Assembly: GCF_001590605.1 (NCBI RefSeq)
Contig: NZ_CP014504.1
Span: 1,426,001 to 1,490,000 of the forward strand
DNA from: Pedobacter cryoconitis
Lineage (GTDB): Bacteria; Bacteroidota; Bacteroidia; Sphingobacteriales; Sphingobacteriaceae
Direction: 5' to 3'
Length of the DNA: 64,000 nt
This document shows, piece after piece, positions 44,885 through 53,849 of the stretch. The notes below the pieces were generated by a model. The model worked only from the letters and a program-made list of their open reading frames with translations. It made no database searches and had not been told where the DNA came from. Position 1 is the stretch's first letter. Every line of letters starts with the position of its first letter. Made by a program: the position numbers and the translations under genes.

Positions 44885-44908
44885 ATAAGTAAACGTTTAT
44901 TTACTTAT
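44885..44908. promoter_or_regulatory. Palindromic operator candidate upstream of the TetR gene
   Basis: ATAAGTAAA and TTTACTTAT flank a 6-nt centre (CGTTTA), a perfect 9-bp dyad. It ends 50 bp before the TetR-family ATG at 44959, the normal place for autoregulation. Confidence 0.65.
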
Positions 44909-44958
44909 GTTTGTCTTATGATTTATCCTTTTCTACAGCGAAAGGGAAATCTTTGATT

Positions 44959-45555
44959 ATGAGACCAAAGAATTTAGAGAAAGAGGAAGCAATCCGTACA
45001 ATAGCCCTGCAGATAATTGCAGAGGAAGGGCTGGAGAACCTGAGCATGCAGAAATTAGCGAAAGCCGCTAATGTTTCTCCGCGCACCATTTATATCAAAT
45101 ACGAAAATAAGGAAGATTTGCTGATTACGCTTTTTATTGAAGATGTATTAGGAGCTTATGAAAAAGCTGTGCTGGAAAACTTTAATCCTGACGTGGATTT
45201 TAACCAGGGGGTTAAAAAGATCTGGCTCAACACTTTTCATTATCTGAAAGAGAACAGAAACTCATTTGCTTTACTTCAGTATGGTAAGTCATCGCCTTTG
45301 CTAAATAAAGCTTTCCAAAAGGCAAATATTAAACAAGGTCATTTCTTTGCACCCATACACGATTTTTTGCAATTGAATGTTGCTAAAAATATCATCAGAG
45401 ATTTCCCGCATGATGTACACCGCGCTATGTTATTTTCCCCGCTTTTAGATCTGGTCAATGAATACTTTAATTATAAAGAGCGGCCTGAACAAATTATTAC
45501 AGAGGAAATAATTCTGGAATGCTGTGAGGCCGTGATTAAAGGAATGCTTAAATAA
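44959..45555 (+). CDS. TetR-family transcriptional repressor
   Basis: The frame opens at a TTG (44911), but ATG at 44959 (MRPKNLEKEEAIRTIALQ) starts at the usual place before helix 1, giving 198 aa. The helix-turn-helix is 'NLSMQKLAKAANVSPRTIYIKYENKEDLL'. The C-terminal ligand domain is of the TetR_C family seen with flavin monooxygenases. It is 7 bp ahead of a TetX-like gene, with a dyad operator upstream, so it probably represses the pair until a ligand binds. Confidence 0.9.
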   Translation: MRPKNLEKEEAIRTIALQIIAEEGLENLSMQKLAKAANVSPRTIYIKYENKEDLLITLFIEDVLGAYEKAVLENFNPDVDFNQGVKKIWLNTFHYLKENRNSFALLQYGKSSPLLNKAFQKANIKQGHFFAPIHDFLQLNVAKNIIRDFPHDVHRAMLFSPLLDLVNEYFNYKERPEQIITEEIILECCEAVIKGMLK

Positions 45556-45562
45556 ATAGCTT

Positions 45563-46717
45563 ATGAATACGATTGAAAACAAAAAGATTGCAATAGTTGG
45601 AGCTGGCCCGGGTGGATTAACATTGGCCAGGATCTTACAAAGCAGAGGTGCAAATGTCAAAGTATATGAAAGGGATGCTAATAGTGAGGCAAGGCCGAAA
45701 GGAGCGACTTTAGATTTGCATTATGAATCTGGTTTAAAGGCTATTGATGAGGCTGGATTAATGGAAGAGTTTAAGGCTAATTACCGTCCGGGTGCAGATA
45801 AATTACGGCTGACAGATCAGCATGCCAATATTATATTTGACGATCAGGGAAATAAAGAAGCAGCAGAGGCACCAGAAACATTCCGTCCTGAAATTGACCG
45901 TGGGCCTTTACAACAAATTTTACTGGACTCCTTATTACCGGAAACTGTTGTGTGGGGCAGCCATTTTATTTCGCTTTCCCCACAGGGAGAAGGTTGGGAC
46001 CTGGAATTTCAAAATGGCAACGCTGTCTACGCAGATCTGGTAATTGCTGCGGATGGTGCAAATTCGAAAATCCGTCCTTATTTAACACCAATCAAGGCGC
46101 TGTATTCGGGAGTTACGGTTGTGGAAGGAGCAGTGTATCATAGTGAAATTGCGTGCCCTGAAATACATGCGCTATTAAATGGCGGAAAGATATTTGCCAT
46201 GGGAAACGAAAGATCTCTGATTGTAAGTTCTAAGGGAGACGGTAGCCTGGTTTTTTATACGGGTGTGAATACAAACGAGGAATGGAGCCGGGAATGCGGC
46301 ATTGATTTTTCTGATAAATATCAGGTAATAGATTGGTTTAAAAAAGAATATGAAGGTTGGGATAAAGTATGGCTTGAATTATTTGAAAACGCAAGTTCAG
46401 GATTTATACCGCGTCCGCAGTACTATATGCCGCTGGATCAGAATTGGGAAACTTTACCTAATTTGACTATGTTGGGAGATGCGGCGCATTTGATGCCTCC
46501 TTATGCAGGTGAAGGTGTGAATATGGCGATGCTTGATGCCCTGGAGCTGAGTAACTGTCTGACTAATGATAATTTTACAACTATCAAATCTGCAATTGCT
46601 GCTTATGAAGAAAACATGCGTTTAAGAGCTGTAGAAGTCACTGAAGCAACATTAGAATCAACGGCTGCCATACATTCTCCGAATGCTATTTCTTATTTAA
46701 TTAATATTATTAGCTAA
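45563..46717 (+). CDS. TetX-like FAD-dependent monooxygenase
   Basis: 384 aa, ATG start. FAD site 'IAIVGAGPGGLTLARIL' (9-25), 'VYERDANSEARPKGATLDLH' and the DG motif 'LVIAADGANSKIRPYL', and the second FAD motif 'LGDAAHLMPPYAGEGVNMAM', all in the pattern of Tet(X) flavoprotein monooxygenases over the full length. By eye alignment, residues said to contact tetracycline in Tet(X) differ: Gln192 is Glu, Arg213 is Lys and His234 is Val here. So the substrate is probably another aromatic or polyketide compound, or activity on tetracyclines is weak. Co-transcribed with the TetR gene. Confidence 0.85.
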   Translation: MNTIENKKIAIVGAGPGGLTLARILQSRGANVKVYERDANSEARPKGATLDLHYESGLKAIDEAGLMEEFKANYRPGADKLRLTDQHANIIFDDQGNKEAAEAPETFRPEIDRGPLQQILLDSLLPETVVWGSHFISLSPQGEGWDLEFQNGNAVYADLVIAADGANSKIRPYLTPIKALYSGVTVVEGAVYHSEIACPEIHALLNGGKIFAMGNERSLIVSSKGDGSLVFYTGVNTNEEWSRECGIDFSDKYQVIDWFKKEYEGWDKVWLELFENASSGFIPRPQYYMPLDQNWETLPNLTMLGDAAHLMPPYAGEGVNMAMLDALELSNCLTNDNFTTIKSAIAAYEENMRLRAVEVTEATLESTAAIHSPNAISYLINIIS

Positions 46718-46816
46718 TGAAAAACTTATTTTAATTTATGGATTAATTTCCTATATTAGAAATCTCTAAGGCAGAGCGCTCTTGGTCATAATGTTAAGAT
46801 AAGTTTTACGAATAGC

Positions 46817-47683
46817 ATGAATAATTTACCAGGACTAGGGATACTGAAAAGTAAACACGGTCCTCCTAAGATTTTTGTATTTTTTGCTGTCGGTATCTTT
46901 GTTTTTTTATCGGGGCTTGCCTGGCTGATCTATGTGAATGCAATTATTCCGGCAGAAGAGCAAAATCATCTCAGTTTTTCAAGTGTTATATACAATACAA
47001 ATCTTTCAGGAGAAATTGACCGGCTTTATTGGGTTATCATTTTAATCATGGTAATTGCAATAGCTATATTGCTGGCAGCTGTAAGTTTTACAATCGGAAA
47101 GACTTATTATCTTTATGATAAGGGTATCGTAATTGAAAATAGCGGGCAGCTCAAAACAATACTTTTTGAAGATATAGATGACCTTGGATTATTTAGTTCG
47201 GGAAATAGCTTTAATCCCAACAACATAGCTTTCCGGAATAGAAGGGAGGGCCAATGGGAAATTATGACTGCAAGGAACAGACATATATTTAAAGCAATAG
47301 ATTTGATTTCAAGCTATCATAAGGTACTGTTTACTGCTAAAGTATTCAAAGAACTTAAAAAGGGTAATCGTATTGTTTTTAACTATATAAGTGATCCTGA
47401 TTTAAATGAAATTACAGCAAATGGAGAACACTTTGCCAAGTCAGCGAATTCATTTTTAAATTTGCCTCAAAAAGAGATCCTGGTCTATCGGCATCACCTG
47501 ATTATTGATGAGTTAAGCCTTCGTATTGCAGATATCAGCCATTTCTTTATAGACGATGAGAGGATCAGTCTGTACAACAAGGATAATAAGATTGCTTTTA
47601 CTACTTCTTTAATGGGTTTTTTTAGCAGTGAAAGTTTTATTACAGTATTGCACAGACTAATCAGAATGTCAAGAGAGTTATAG
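46817..47683 (+). CDS. Membrane protein with PH-like domains, unknown
   Basis: 288 aa, ATG start. Two membrane helices ('IFVFFAVGIFVFLSGLAWLI' at about 20-40 and 'WVIILIMVIAIAILLAAVSF' at about 72-92) are followed by a cytosolic part with two beta-rich units ('YLYDKGIVIENSGQLKTILF' and 'EILVYRHHLIIDELSLRIAD') like the PH-type bacterial domains that appear as 'y.y.dGi...n....i.w.dI'. No catalytic motif. The gene is isolated. Confidence 0.65.
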   Translation: MNNLPGLGILKSKHGPPKIFVFFAVGIFVFLSGLAWLIYVNAIIPAEEQNHLSFSSVIYNTNLSGEIDRLYWVIILIMVIAIAILLAAVSFTIGKTYYLYDKGIVIENSGQLKTILFEDIDDLGLFSSGNSFNPNNIAFRNRREGQWEIMTARNRHIFKAIDLISSYHKVLFTAKVFKELKKGNRIVFNYISDPDLNEITANGEHFAKSANSFLNLPQKEILVYRHHLIIDELSLRIADISHFFIDDERISLYNKDNKIAFTTSLMGFFSSESFITVLHRLIRMSREL

Positions 47684-47864
47684 TTTCGGTTTTCCGTTAC
47701 TTTCCCAATGTTGTTTGCTGTGTTTAGCATTGCAAATGCACTAATAATATAGTTAAACTACTATATGGTCGTCTTTATTCTGGCGTTAAAATTGAGTAAG
47801 GATGCAGGAGCAAGGGGGCTGATTATTTCAGACCTGTTGTGAATCTGGTTAAGGCTACAAACCT

Positions 47865-49493
47865 ATGATGGAAAATCAAAAAAGAAAACTCAAAAGAACG
47901 GCATCACTCGTTAAAATATTGGCGAAGTATGGGTTTGAGGAACTATTAAATAATACAAGCAGTGAGGCTAGTTTGAAGGATTCATCGCTGAGTGTTTATG
48001 AACGCATCAGGATGGCTTTGGAAGAGTTGGGGCCAACCTATGTAAAATTTGGACAAGCTTTTAGCAGCAGAGAGGATTTGTTGCCTAAAGAAATGATTGT
48101 GGAATTACAGAAGCTGCAGGATAAAGTGGAATCCAGACCGATGGATGTGAGGGAATTGCTCAAAACTGATCTGGGCATTGATCCTGACGAGTTCTTTACC
48201 TCTATTGCGGAAGAGCCTTTTGCTTCTGCTTCTATATCACAGGTTTATAAAGCAGAATTAAAGAATGGCCAGTCTGTAATTCTGAAAATTAAACGTCCGG
48301 GGATACGTGAAGTTGTCGCCTCAGACATGTTGATTATGAAAGATATTGCCGGATTCTTGACCAGTTATAGTGAGGTGTTCCGCAGGATTAATCTGGTTGA
48401 GGTATTGGAGGCATTTGAGAAGTCTATTTTTCAGGAACTTTCTTTTCTGAATGAACTGGCTAATATTGAGCGCTTTTCCAGAAATTTTAAAGGTAATGAA
48501 GCGATTTACCTGGCGGGCGCTTATCCTGAACTATCTAATGATAGTATTTTGTGCATGGAATTTATAGCAGGAGCTAAAATAACAGACAAAGAAGCTATCA
48601 TTTCAATGGGATTGAGTCCGGAGAAAATTACGCATACTGGTCTTGATCTTTATTTGATACAGGTATTGGAACATGGATTCTTTCATGCAGATCCACATCC
48701 TGGAAATTTGCTGGTGATGCAAAGCGGTAAGATTGCTTTTATAGATTTTGGTTCTATGGGCAGTATGATGCCTACAGAAAAGGTGATGCTGGAAGATTTT
48801 GTTTCTTATTTTATGGCAGAGGATGCCAGAAGATTAATCGCCACCATGAAAAAAATGGCAATACGTTTCAATGTGGCAGATGAAAGTAAACTGGAAAGGG
48901 ACATCCATGAGTTTTTTAATTTGCTGGATGGGGTTTCTCTGGAACAAATGGACATTAAAGAAGTGCTGACTAAGTTTTCTGCGATTCTGAATAACAATGA
49001 AATACTGATGCCTGATCATCTTTACCTCTTGGTTCGCGGGATTGTATTAATTGAAGGGATTGGCAGAGCACTGGTACCGGACTTGAATATTCTGGATGGT
49101 TTACGCCCCTATATATTAAAGATTGCATTGAAGAGACTTAGTCCTGAGGAATTGAAGAAGAGTGGTTTAAAACTTTTAAGGACACTTACGGAGGCCTTGA
49201 AAACTATGCCCGACGATGTTCAGTCCATTATTAGCAAGCTGAATAATGGAGATTTAAAGGTTGTACAGGAAGTGAAGGGCTTGCCTGCGCTTAAAACAAT
49301 GGTGGAACGTAGTCTGTCCAACCTCAGTTTGAGTGTCTTTCTGTCGGGATTATTGATCACTTCTGCTATCCTGATTTTGGCGGATAAACCGCCTAAATTT
49401 AATGGGATACCAATTTTAGCTTTATCGGGATTGGTGATCAGTCTTCTGATTGGAATAGTTATCCTGGTGCAGGCAATTTTCAAAAGAAAATAA
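47865..49493 (+). CDS. ABC1/AarF/UbiB-family atypical kinase
   Basis: 542 aa, two adjacent ATG codons (47865, 47868). The KxGQ motif is in 'TYVKFGQAFSSREDLLPKEM'; an Ala-rich nucleotide loop is in 'EPFASASISQVYKAELKNG', followed by the ATP-binding 'VILKIKRPG'. Catalytic and metal motifs are 'HADPHPGNLL' and 'IDFGSMG'. Two C-terminal membrane helices ('LSVFLSGLLITSAILIL', 'ILALSGLVISLLIGIVILVQ') anchor it as in UbiB. Relatives act in quinone synthesis and lipid metabolism, probably as ATPases. No quinone genes are adjacent. Confidence 0.93.
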   Translation: MMENQKRKLKRTASLVKILAKYGFEELLNNTSSEASLKDSSLSVYERIRMALEELGPTYVKFGQAFSSREDLLPKEMIVELQKLQDKVESRPMDVRELLKTDLGIDPDEFFTSIAEEPFASASISQVYKAELKNGQSVILKIKRPGIREVVASDMLIMKDIAGFLTSYSEVFRRINLVEVLEAFEKSIFQELSFLNELANIERFSRNFKGNEAIYLAGAYPELSNDSILCMEFIAGAKITDKEAIISMGLSPEKITHTGLDLYLIQVLEHGFFHADPHPGNLLVMQSGKIAFIDFGSMGSMMPTEKVMLEDFVSYFMAEDARRLIATMKKMAIRFNVADESKLERDIHEFFNLLDGVSLEQMDIKEVLTKFSAILNNNEILMPDHLYLLVRGIVLIEGIGRALVPDLNILDGLRPYILKIALKRLSPEELKKSGLKLLRTLTEALKTMPDDVQSIISKLNNGDLKVVQEVKGLPALKTMVERSLSNLSLSVFLSGLLITSAILILADKPPKFNGIPILALSGLVISLLIGIVILVQAIFKRK

Positions 49494-49506
49494 GGTGAGT
49501 TTCACC

Positions 49507-49536
49507 CACAGTTCATTTTTTTAGCGATGAACTGTG
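49507..49536. terminator. Bidirectional hairpin between convergent genes
   Basis: CACAGTTCAT and ATGAACTGTG, a perfect 10-bp stem with a 10-nt loop containing TTTTTT, between the kinase (plus) and the FAD oxidoreductase (minus). Confidence 0.75.
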
Positions 49537-49561
49537 CTTAGCGCATTCGTCAGCAATGAAG

Positions 49562-50749
49562 CTAGCGGTAGAAAATTTCAAAGTCTTTTTCACCATAATG
49601 TTCAGGTAGTTTTCTGTGACTGATCAGATGAGCTGCTACTCCTCCAATTGCATCAGAACACATCGCTGAATAACCATTACAGCCACTGGCTACATATAAT
49701 CCAGGCTGATTGGTTTCTCCGATATACGGTCTGCCATGCACCGAACGGTTGATGATGCAACGTTTAGTCAGGTATTCAACAGGTTTAATATTTGGTAATA
49801 TCTTTACTAATGCCTGTTTTAATCTATTGATAAACTGATCACTGTTTCCTTTTCTAAACCAATCCTGTACCTGCTTAATATGATCAAAGTAGATGTCTTC
49901 GGGCATGTTACAGCCCATTTTTATATAATAATGGCCATCGGGGTACTGAACGGGCTGAATCAGATATATTCCTTCGGTGATGGTGTTGTCAATTTCATAG
50001 AGTAACGAAGGGAGTTTTGCTAATTCTGATGCTTGTGTGGGTGTCAGTCTGGCTAACAGGATAATTTCATTTTTTAGTTGTAAATCCAGCTTCTGAGTGA
50101 TCAGGTTATGGAAATTTACAAATGATCCGGCGGCCAGCAGTATTTTAGGCGCCTGATAAGAGTGACCTTCTTCTGAGGTGACTATATATCCACGTTTATG
50201 ATGGGTAATAGCTAAAACAGTCTCCTTTAGATTTGTTCCATTATGCTTTTCAAAAATTGATAATTGTGCCTTTAGCAATAACCTGGGATTAATCAGACCT
50301 GAAGGTGAGGGTTCTAACAGACCCTGTGAACTTTCAGGAAAACTGTAATCACCAAAATCTGAAGCAAGCGCTGCACCATTGGCATAGGCTGTATAATCCA
50401 GGCTGAATTGGCTGGCCAGATAAGCTGCTTTATTTAAATATTCATCTCTCCCTGCTGGATTTACGTATAAACAGCCAACAGGATTGTGAAAATGTATGCC
50501 GCTTTGTTCTTGCAGGGTGCGGTATTGTTTAACGGAGTCCAGATTTAAACGTGTCCAAACTTTATCTTTTCCGATGATGCGTTGTACACGCGCCTGATCA
50601 TAATGACTTGCAAAAACTGTGGATTTATCATAATCTGAAGGCTCATCCGGCCCTATAACAGCAATTCTCTTCTTTGTGATCGACAGATATTTAGCGGCTG
50701 CCGATCCAACTAATCCTTTACCAATAACAATAATGTCGAAATCCTTCAT
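49562..50749 (-). CDS. FAD-dependent oxidoreductase of the DAO/sarcosine-oxidase type
   Basis: ATG at 50749 (MKDFDIIVIGKGLVGSAAAKYL) is preferred over 50779 because the FAD strand then starts at residue 3; 395 aa. The dinucleotide fold reads G-K-G-L-V-G-S-A. 'HYDQARVQRII' near residue 60 matches the R-x-x-R region of monomeric sarcosine/N-methyltryptophan oxidases, and 'RCIINRSVHGRPYIGETNQPGLYVASGCNGYSA' is the C-terminal FAD block (quoted in parts). The conserved Cys for covalent FAD is likely near 'ASGCNG'. It should oxidise a secondary amine or amino acid. Monocistronic. Confidence 0.82.
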   Translation of the reverse strand: MKDFDIIVIGKGLVGSAAAKYLSITKKRIAVIGPDEPSDYDKSTVFASHYDQARVQRIIGKDKVWTRLNLDSVKQYRTLQEQSGIHFHNPVGCLYVNPAGRDEYLNKAAYLASQFSLDYTAYANGAALASDFGDYSFPESSQGLLEPSPSGLINPRLLLKAQLSIFEKHNGTNLKETVLAITHHKRGYIVTSEEGHSYQAPKILLAAGSFVNFHNLITQKLDLQLKNEIILLARLTPTQASELAKLPSLLYEIDNTITEGIYLIQPVQYPDGHYYIKMGCNMPEDIYFDHIKQVQDWFRKGNSDQFINRLKQALVKILPNIKPVEYLTKRCIINRSVHGRPYIGETNQPGLYVASGCNGYSAMCSDAIGGVAAHLISHRKLPEHYGEKDFEIFYR

Positions 50750-50885
50750 CCTGTTTGATTTTATCGCCATCAGTTTCAACGAATGGTTATGGAATATAAG
50801 GATTAATTATTTTTTAGCGATGAAAAATTCAGAGCGTTCATAGCAGGGCCTTATATATTTATACCTTCTTTTGTCAAAGTAAGCT

Positions 50886-50893
50886 TATCTTTG
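50886..50893 (+). promoter_or_regulatory. Bacteroidota -7 promoter element (TATCTTTG)
   Basis: TATCTTTG fits the TAnnTTTG -7 consensus, 26 bp before the kinase ATG. A TTTG at 50870-50873 is closer than the usual -33 spacing, so the upstream element is doubtful. Confidence 0.4.
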
Positions 50894-50918
50894 ATAAATT
50901 CAAACCTACCTTTCTTTA

Positions 50919-52952
50919 ATGATTCCTTCTAATGAACAGCTTTTTCAGTCCGTATTTAATTATGCCACTCTTCCAATGTTTGTGGTTAATACGGATTTTG
51001 TAATAATTGCGCATAATAAACAGCATAAAATAATTAGTAATACCCTTGATCAGGATATTATAGGTGTTAATGTAGGTGTAGCATTTGAATCTTTAACGGG
51101 GGCTGAAGCATTGACTTTACTAGTTGATAATTTGATGTTATCAAAGAATAATAAAGAAGTTACGCAATTGCCTTCTTTTCAATTTATATCTCTTGCGCCG
51201 CTAAATGATGAAACTGAGAATATCTGGCGGATAGAAATTGTACCGGTCTTAAATAATGCACAGGAGGTAGATTATCTATTAACAATCTGGCATGCCGTTC
51301 ACCTGACTGCAGAAATTATTCCTGTTACCCAAAGCCAGCTCACAGAGGAAATAATGGCAACCAGCGGACAAGTTGAATCAGGTACTGAACAGCTTGAAGC
51401 TGCTGCTGAAGAGTTAGAAACGATCAGCGATGAATTAACGCAGACACAGGAAAAAATGAATAAGCTGAGTCAGGAACTGGAAGAGAAGGAAAACCTGGAT
51501 GCTGATAAACATTCAGATAAGAAACAGGAGGTAGAGAGCCAGCGGGACCGGCTTAAAAGGTTCTTAATGCAAGCCCCTGCAGGGATATGTATACTGGATG
51601 GGCCTGAATTTGTTTTCGAACTGATTAATCCTTCTTTTCAGGAATTATTTCCTAACCGCAGTCTTCTTGGAAAAACTTTTGTAGCTGCTTTACCAGAAAT
51701 CAAAGGACTGCTGATGTGGGAAATTTTGCAGGAGGTTTATGCCACCGGAGAAACTTTCCAGGGAAGTGAAATGCTTATTCCCCTTGCAAATGAAGAGACT
51801 GGAAATGCTGAGGAACGTTATTTTAATTTTATTTACCAGGCACGTTTTGATTCGACAGGGAAAATAGACGGCATATTGTTGTTTGTATATGAAGTGACGG
51901 ATATGGTTTTAGTGCGGCTTGAAGTGCAGGAAAATGAGCAGCGTTTCCGTTTACTGTTAAATGCGATCCCACAAATTGCCTGGACCAATACAGTAGAGGG
52001 CGAAATCAATTTTTACAACGAGCAGTGGTATAGTTATACGGGAATGGGTGCCGAAGAAAATCAAAGCTTGGCTTTAAGGCAGATGATGCATCCTGATGAT
52101 CTCAAAAATCATATTGAAAGGTTTAAAGCGATTCTGGCCAGTGAAGATAGCGGGCATTATGAGACGCGCTTAAAAGATGAAAATGGCGGTTACAAATGGT
52201 ACCTGATCCGGATGCAGCCTATTAAAGATGATGAAGGTGTGGTTTTGCTTTGGATAGGGACAGCTACTGATATTAATGATCTTAAAATTTTACAGCAGCA
52301 AAAAGATGATTTTATCAGCATTGCTAGTCATGAATTGAAAACCCCGGTCGCTTCTTTGAAGGCTTCTATGCAGTTATTGGACCGGATGAAACATAATTCT
52401 TCTGAGAAGATGCAGAGTCTGATCGGTTTGGCTGGTAAAAGTGTAGATAAGGTTAGTGGTTTGATAGATAGTTTATTAGATTCAAATCAGCTGGCCGAAG
52501 GAGGGATTCCGCTTCATAAGACCTTGTTTAATTTATCTGAACTGATTGGAAGTTGTGCCGTGGAGGTATTCAGAGATGATCAAAGTCAGCTTGTAATTAC
52601 CGGAGATAAAGATCTTTCAGTGAACGCAGATCAGGATAGGATAGAGCAGGTTATCATTAATATGTTGACGAATGCGGTCAAATATGCTCCGGGTTCAAAA
52701 GAGATTACTATAAATATTGAAAAGATAACGGATACGGTTAAAGTGTCAGTTACCGATAAAGGGCCTGGTATTCCTGCTGAAAAGACGCCTTATTTGTTCG
52801 ATCGTTATTATAGGGTAGAGGATTCCAGACAACCTGGTTTAGGCTTAGGCCTTTATATATGTGCGGAGATTATTGCTAAACACGAGGGGAAAATAGGCGC
52901 AGATAGTGAAGTAGGAGTGGGTAGTACTTTTTGGTTTATCCTGCCGCTTTAG
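50919..52952 (+). CDS. PAS-domain sensor histidine kinase
   Basis: 677 aa, ATG start, no membrane helix, so it is a cytosolic sensor. Order: PAS (about 8-125), coiled coil (about 140-215, 'EQLEAAAEELETISDELTQTQ'), PAS (about 216-330), PAS of the PAS_3 type (340-455, 'LNAIPQIAWTNTVEGEINFY'), HisKA with H471 ('ISIASHELKTPVASLKASMQ'), HATPase with N box ('VIINMLTNAVKYA'), G1 ('DKGPGIP') and G2 ('GLGLGLYI'). The third PAS resembles those that bind haem or flavin, but no ligand residue can be named. No response regulator is next to it on the plus strand. Confidence 0.93.
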   Translation: MIPSNEQLFQSVFNYATLPMFVVNTDFVIIAHNKQHKIISNTLDQDIIGVNVGVAFESLTGAEALTLLVDNLMLSKNNKEVTQLPSFQFISLAPLNDETENIWRIEIVPVLNNAQEVDYLLTIWHAVHLTAEIIPVTQSQLTEEIMATSGQVESGTEQLEAAAEELETISDELTQTQEKMNKLSQELEEKENLDADKHSDKKQEVESQRDRLKRFLMQAPAGICILDGPEFVFELINPSFQELFPNRSLLGKTFVAALPEIKGLLMWEILQEVYATGETFQGSEMLIPLANEETGNAEERYFNFIYQARFDSTGKIDGILLFVYEVTDMVLVRLEVQENEQRFRLLLNAIPQIAWTNTVEGEINFYNEQWYSYTGMGAEENQSLALRQMMHPDDLKNHIERFKAILASEDSGHYETRLKDENGGYKWYLIRMQPIKDDEGVVLLWIGTATDINDLKILQQQKDDFISIASHELKTPVASLKASMQLLDRMKHNSSEKMQSLIGLAGKSVDKVSGLIDSLLDSNQLAEGGIPLHKTLFNLSELIGSCAVEVFRDDQSQLVITGDKDLSVNADQDRIEQVIINMLTNAVKYAPGSKEITINIEKITDTVKVSVTDKGPGIPAEKTPYLFDRYYRVEDSRQPGLGLGLYICAEIIAKHEGKIGADSEVGVGSTFWFILPL

Positions 52953-53018
52953 CGCTCAAATCCTGGTTCAGTTCAAATTTTGGTTCGGCTCAAATTCCGA
53001 TTCAAGTTTCAAATTATA

Positions 53019-53068
53019 ATTTGCAGAAAAGTTCGAATTTCCATCAAATCCCTAACTTTTCTGCAAAT
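53019..53068. terminator. Bidirectional hairpin between convergent signalling genes
   Basis: ATTTGCAGAAAAGTT and its exact complement AACTTTTCTGCAAAT form a 15-bp stem with a 20-nt loop, between the PAS kinase (ends 52952) and the LytTR regulator (ends 53094). Confidence 0.75.
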
Positions 53069-53093
53069 GCCTGCATCCGGTTTTAATTAGTTC

Positions 53094-53849
53094 TTAAATA
53101 TCAAAAATATCTTTTAATGCGGGACCAAAACTTCTGCTGGAATTGAGTTTGGTACACTCAGCATCGTTCATGATAAAAAAGAATGCACCATTAAAACCTC
53201 TTTTTATTTCTTTGATTAAATCAGAATTGATAATTGTACTTCTATTAATCCTGACAAATTGATCAGGTAGTTTTTCAGCCAGTGCTGTGATCGTAAAATC
53301 TGTGAGGCTCCTTTTTCCATCTATAGTATTTAAAAAGACATACTTTTCTTCGGCGTCAATATAAACCAGGTCCTGGATTTTGACTAACAAAATTCTATCG
53401 CCGATTTTAACAGTCAGCGTTTTAACCTCTTTTTTTATCTTCAACTGGCGCATCAGCAGATCCAGTGGTATCGTGTAATCAGGCTCTTGCTGCTGAGTTT
53501 GCAATCTATTTACAGCTTTTGCCAATCTTTCATCTTCAATGGGCTTTAATAAATAATCGACAGATTCTTCTTCAAAAGCCTTTACCGCATATTGATCGTA
53601 GGCTGTTGTGAAGATTACTTTCGGTGATTTTGCCAGACGGCTTAACATTTCAAAGCCATTCAGGACTGGCATTTCTATATCAAGAAATACCAGGTCTGGA
53701 TTAAGCTTTTCTATTTGTTGTAAACCTTCAGCTCCATTGGCTGCTTCTCCAACAATATGAATACAATCGTGGACAGCAAGAAGCCGTTTAAGCCTTTTTC
53801 TTGCCAATTCTTCATCGTCTATAATAATGGTAGTCCAGTGCTTACCCAT
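53094..53849 (-). CDS. LytTR-family response regulator
   Basis: 251 aa, ATG start. Receiver domain 1-120 with phospho-acceptor D57 ('PDLVFLDIEMPVLNGFEML'), acidic pair D11-D12, T in 'VIFTTAYDQYAVKAF' and K in 'DYLLKPIEDER'. LytTR DNA-binding domain about 145-250 ('FVRINRSTIINSDLIKEIKR' is its signature). It overlaps the kinase gene by 8 bp and is the end of an operon with a TonB receptor. It should bind direct-repeat sites near its targets. Confidence 0.94.
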   Translation of the reverse strand: MGKHWTTIIIDDEELARKRLKRLLAVHDCIHIVGEAANGAEGLQQIEKLNPDLVFLDIEMPVLNGFEMLSRLAKSPKVIFTTAYDQYAVKAFEEESVDYLLKPIEDERLAKAVNRLQTQQQEPDYTIPLDLLMRQLKIKKEVKTLTVKIGDRILLVKIQDLVYIDAEEKYVFLNTIDGKRSLTDFTITALAEKLPDQFVRINRSTIINSDLIKEIKRGFNGAFFFIMNDAECTKLNSSRSFGPALKDIFDI

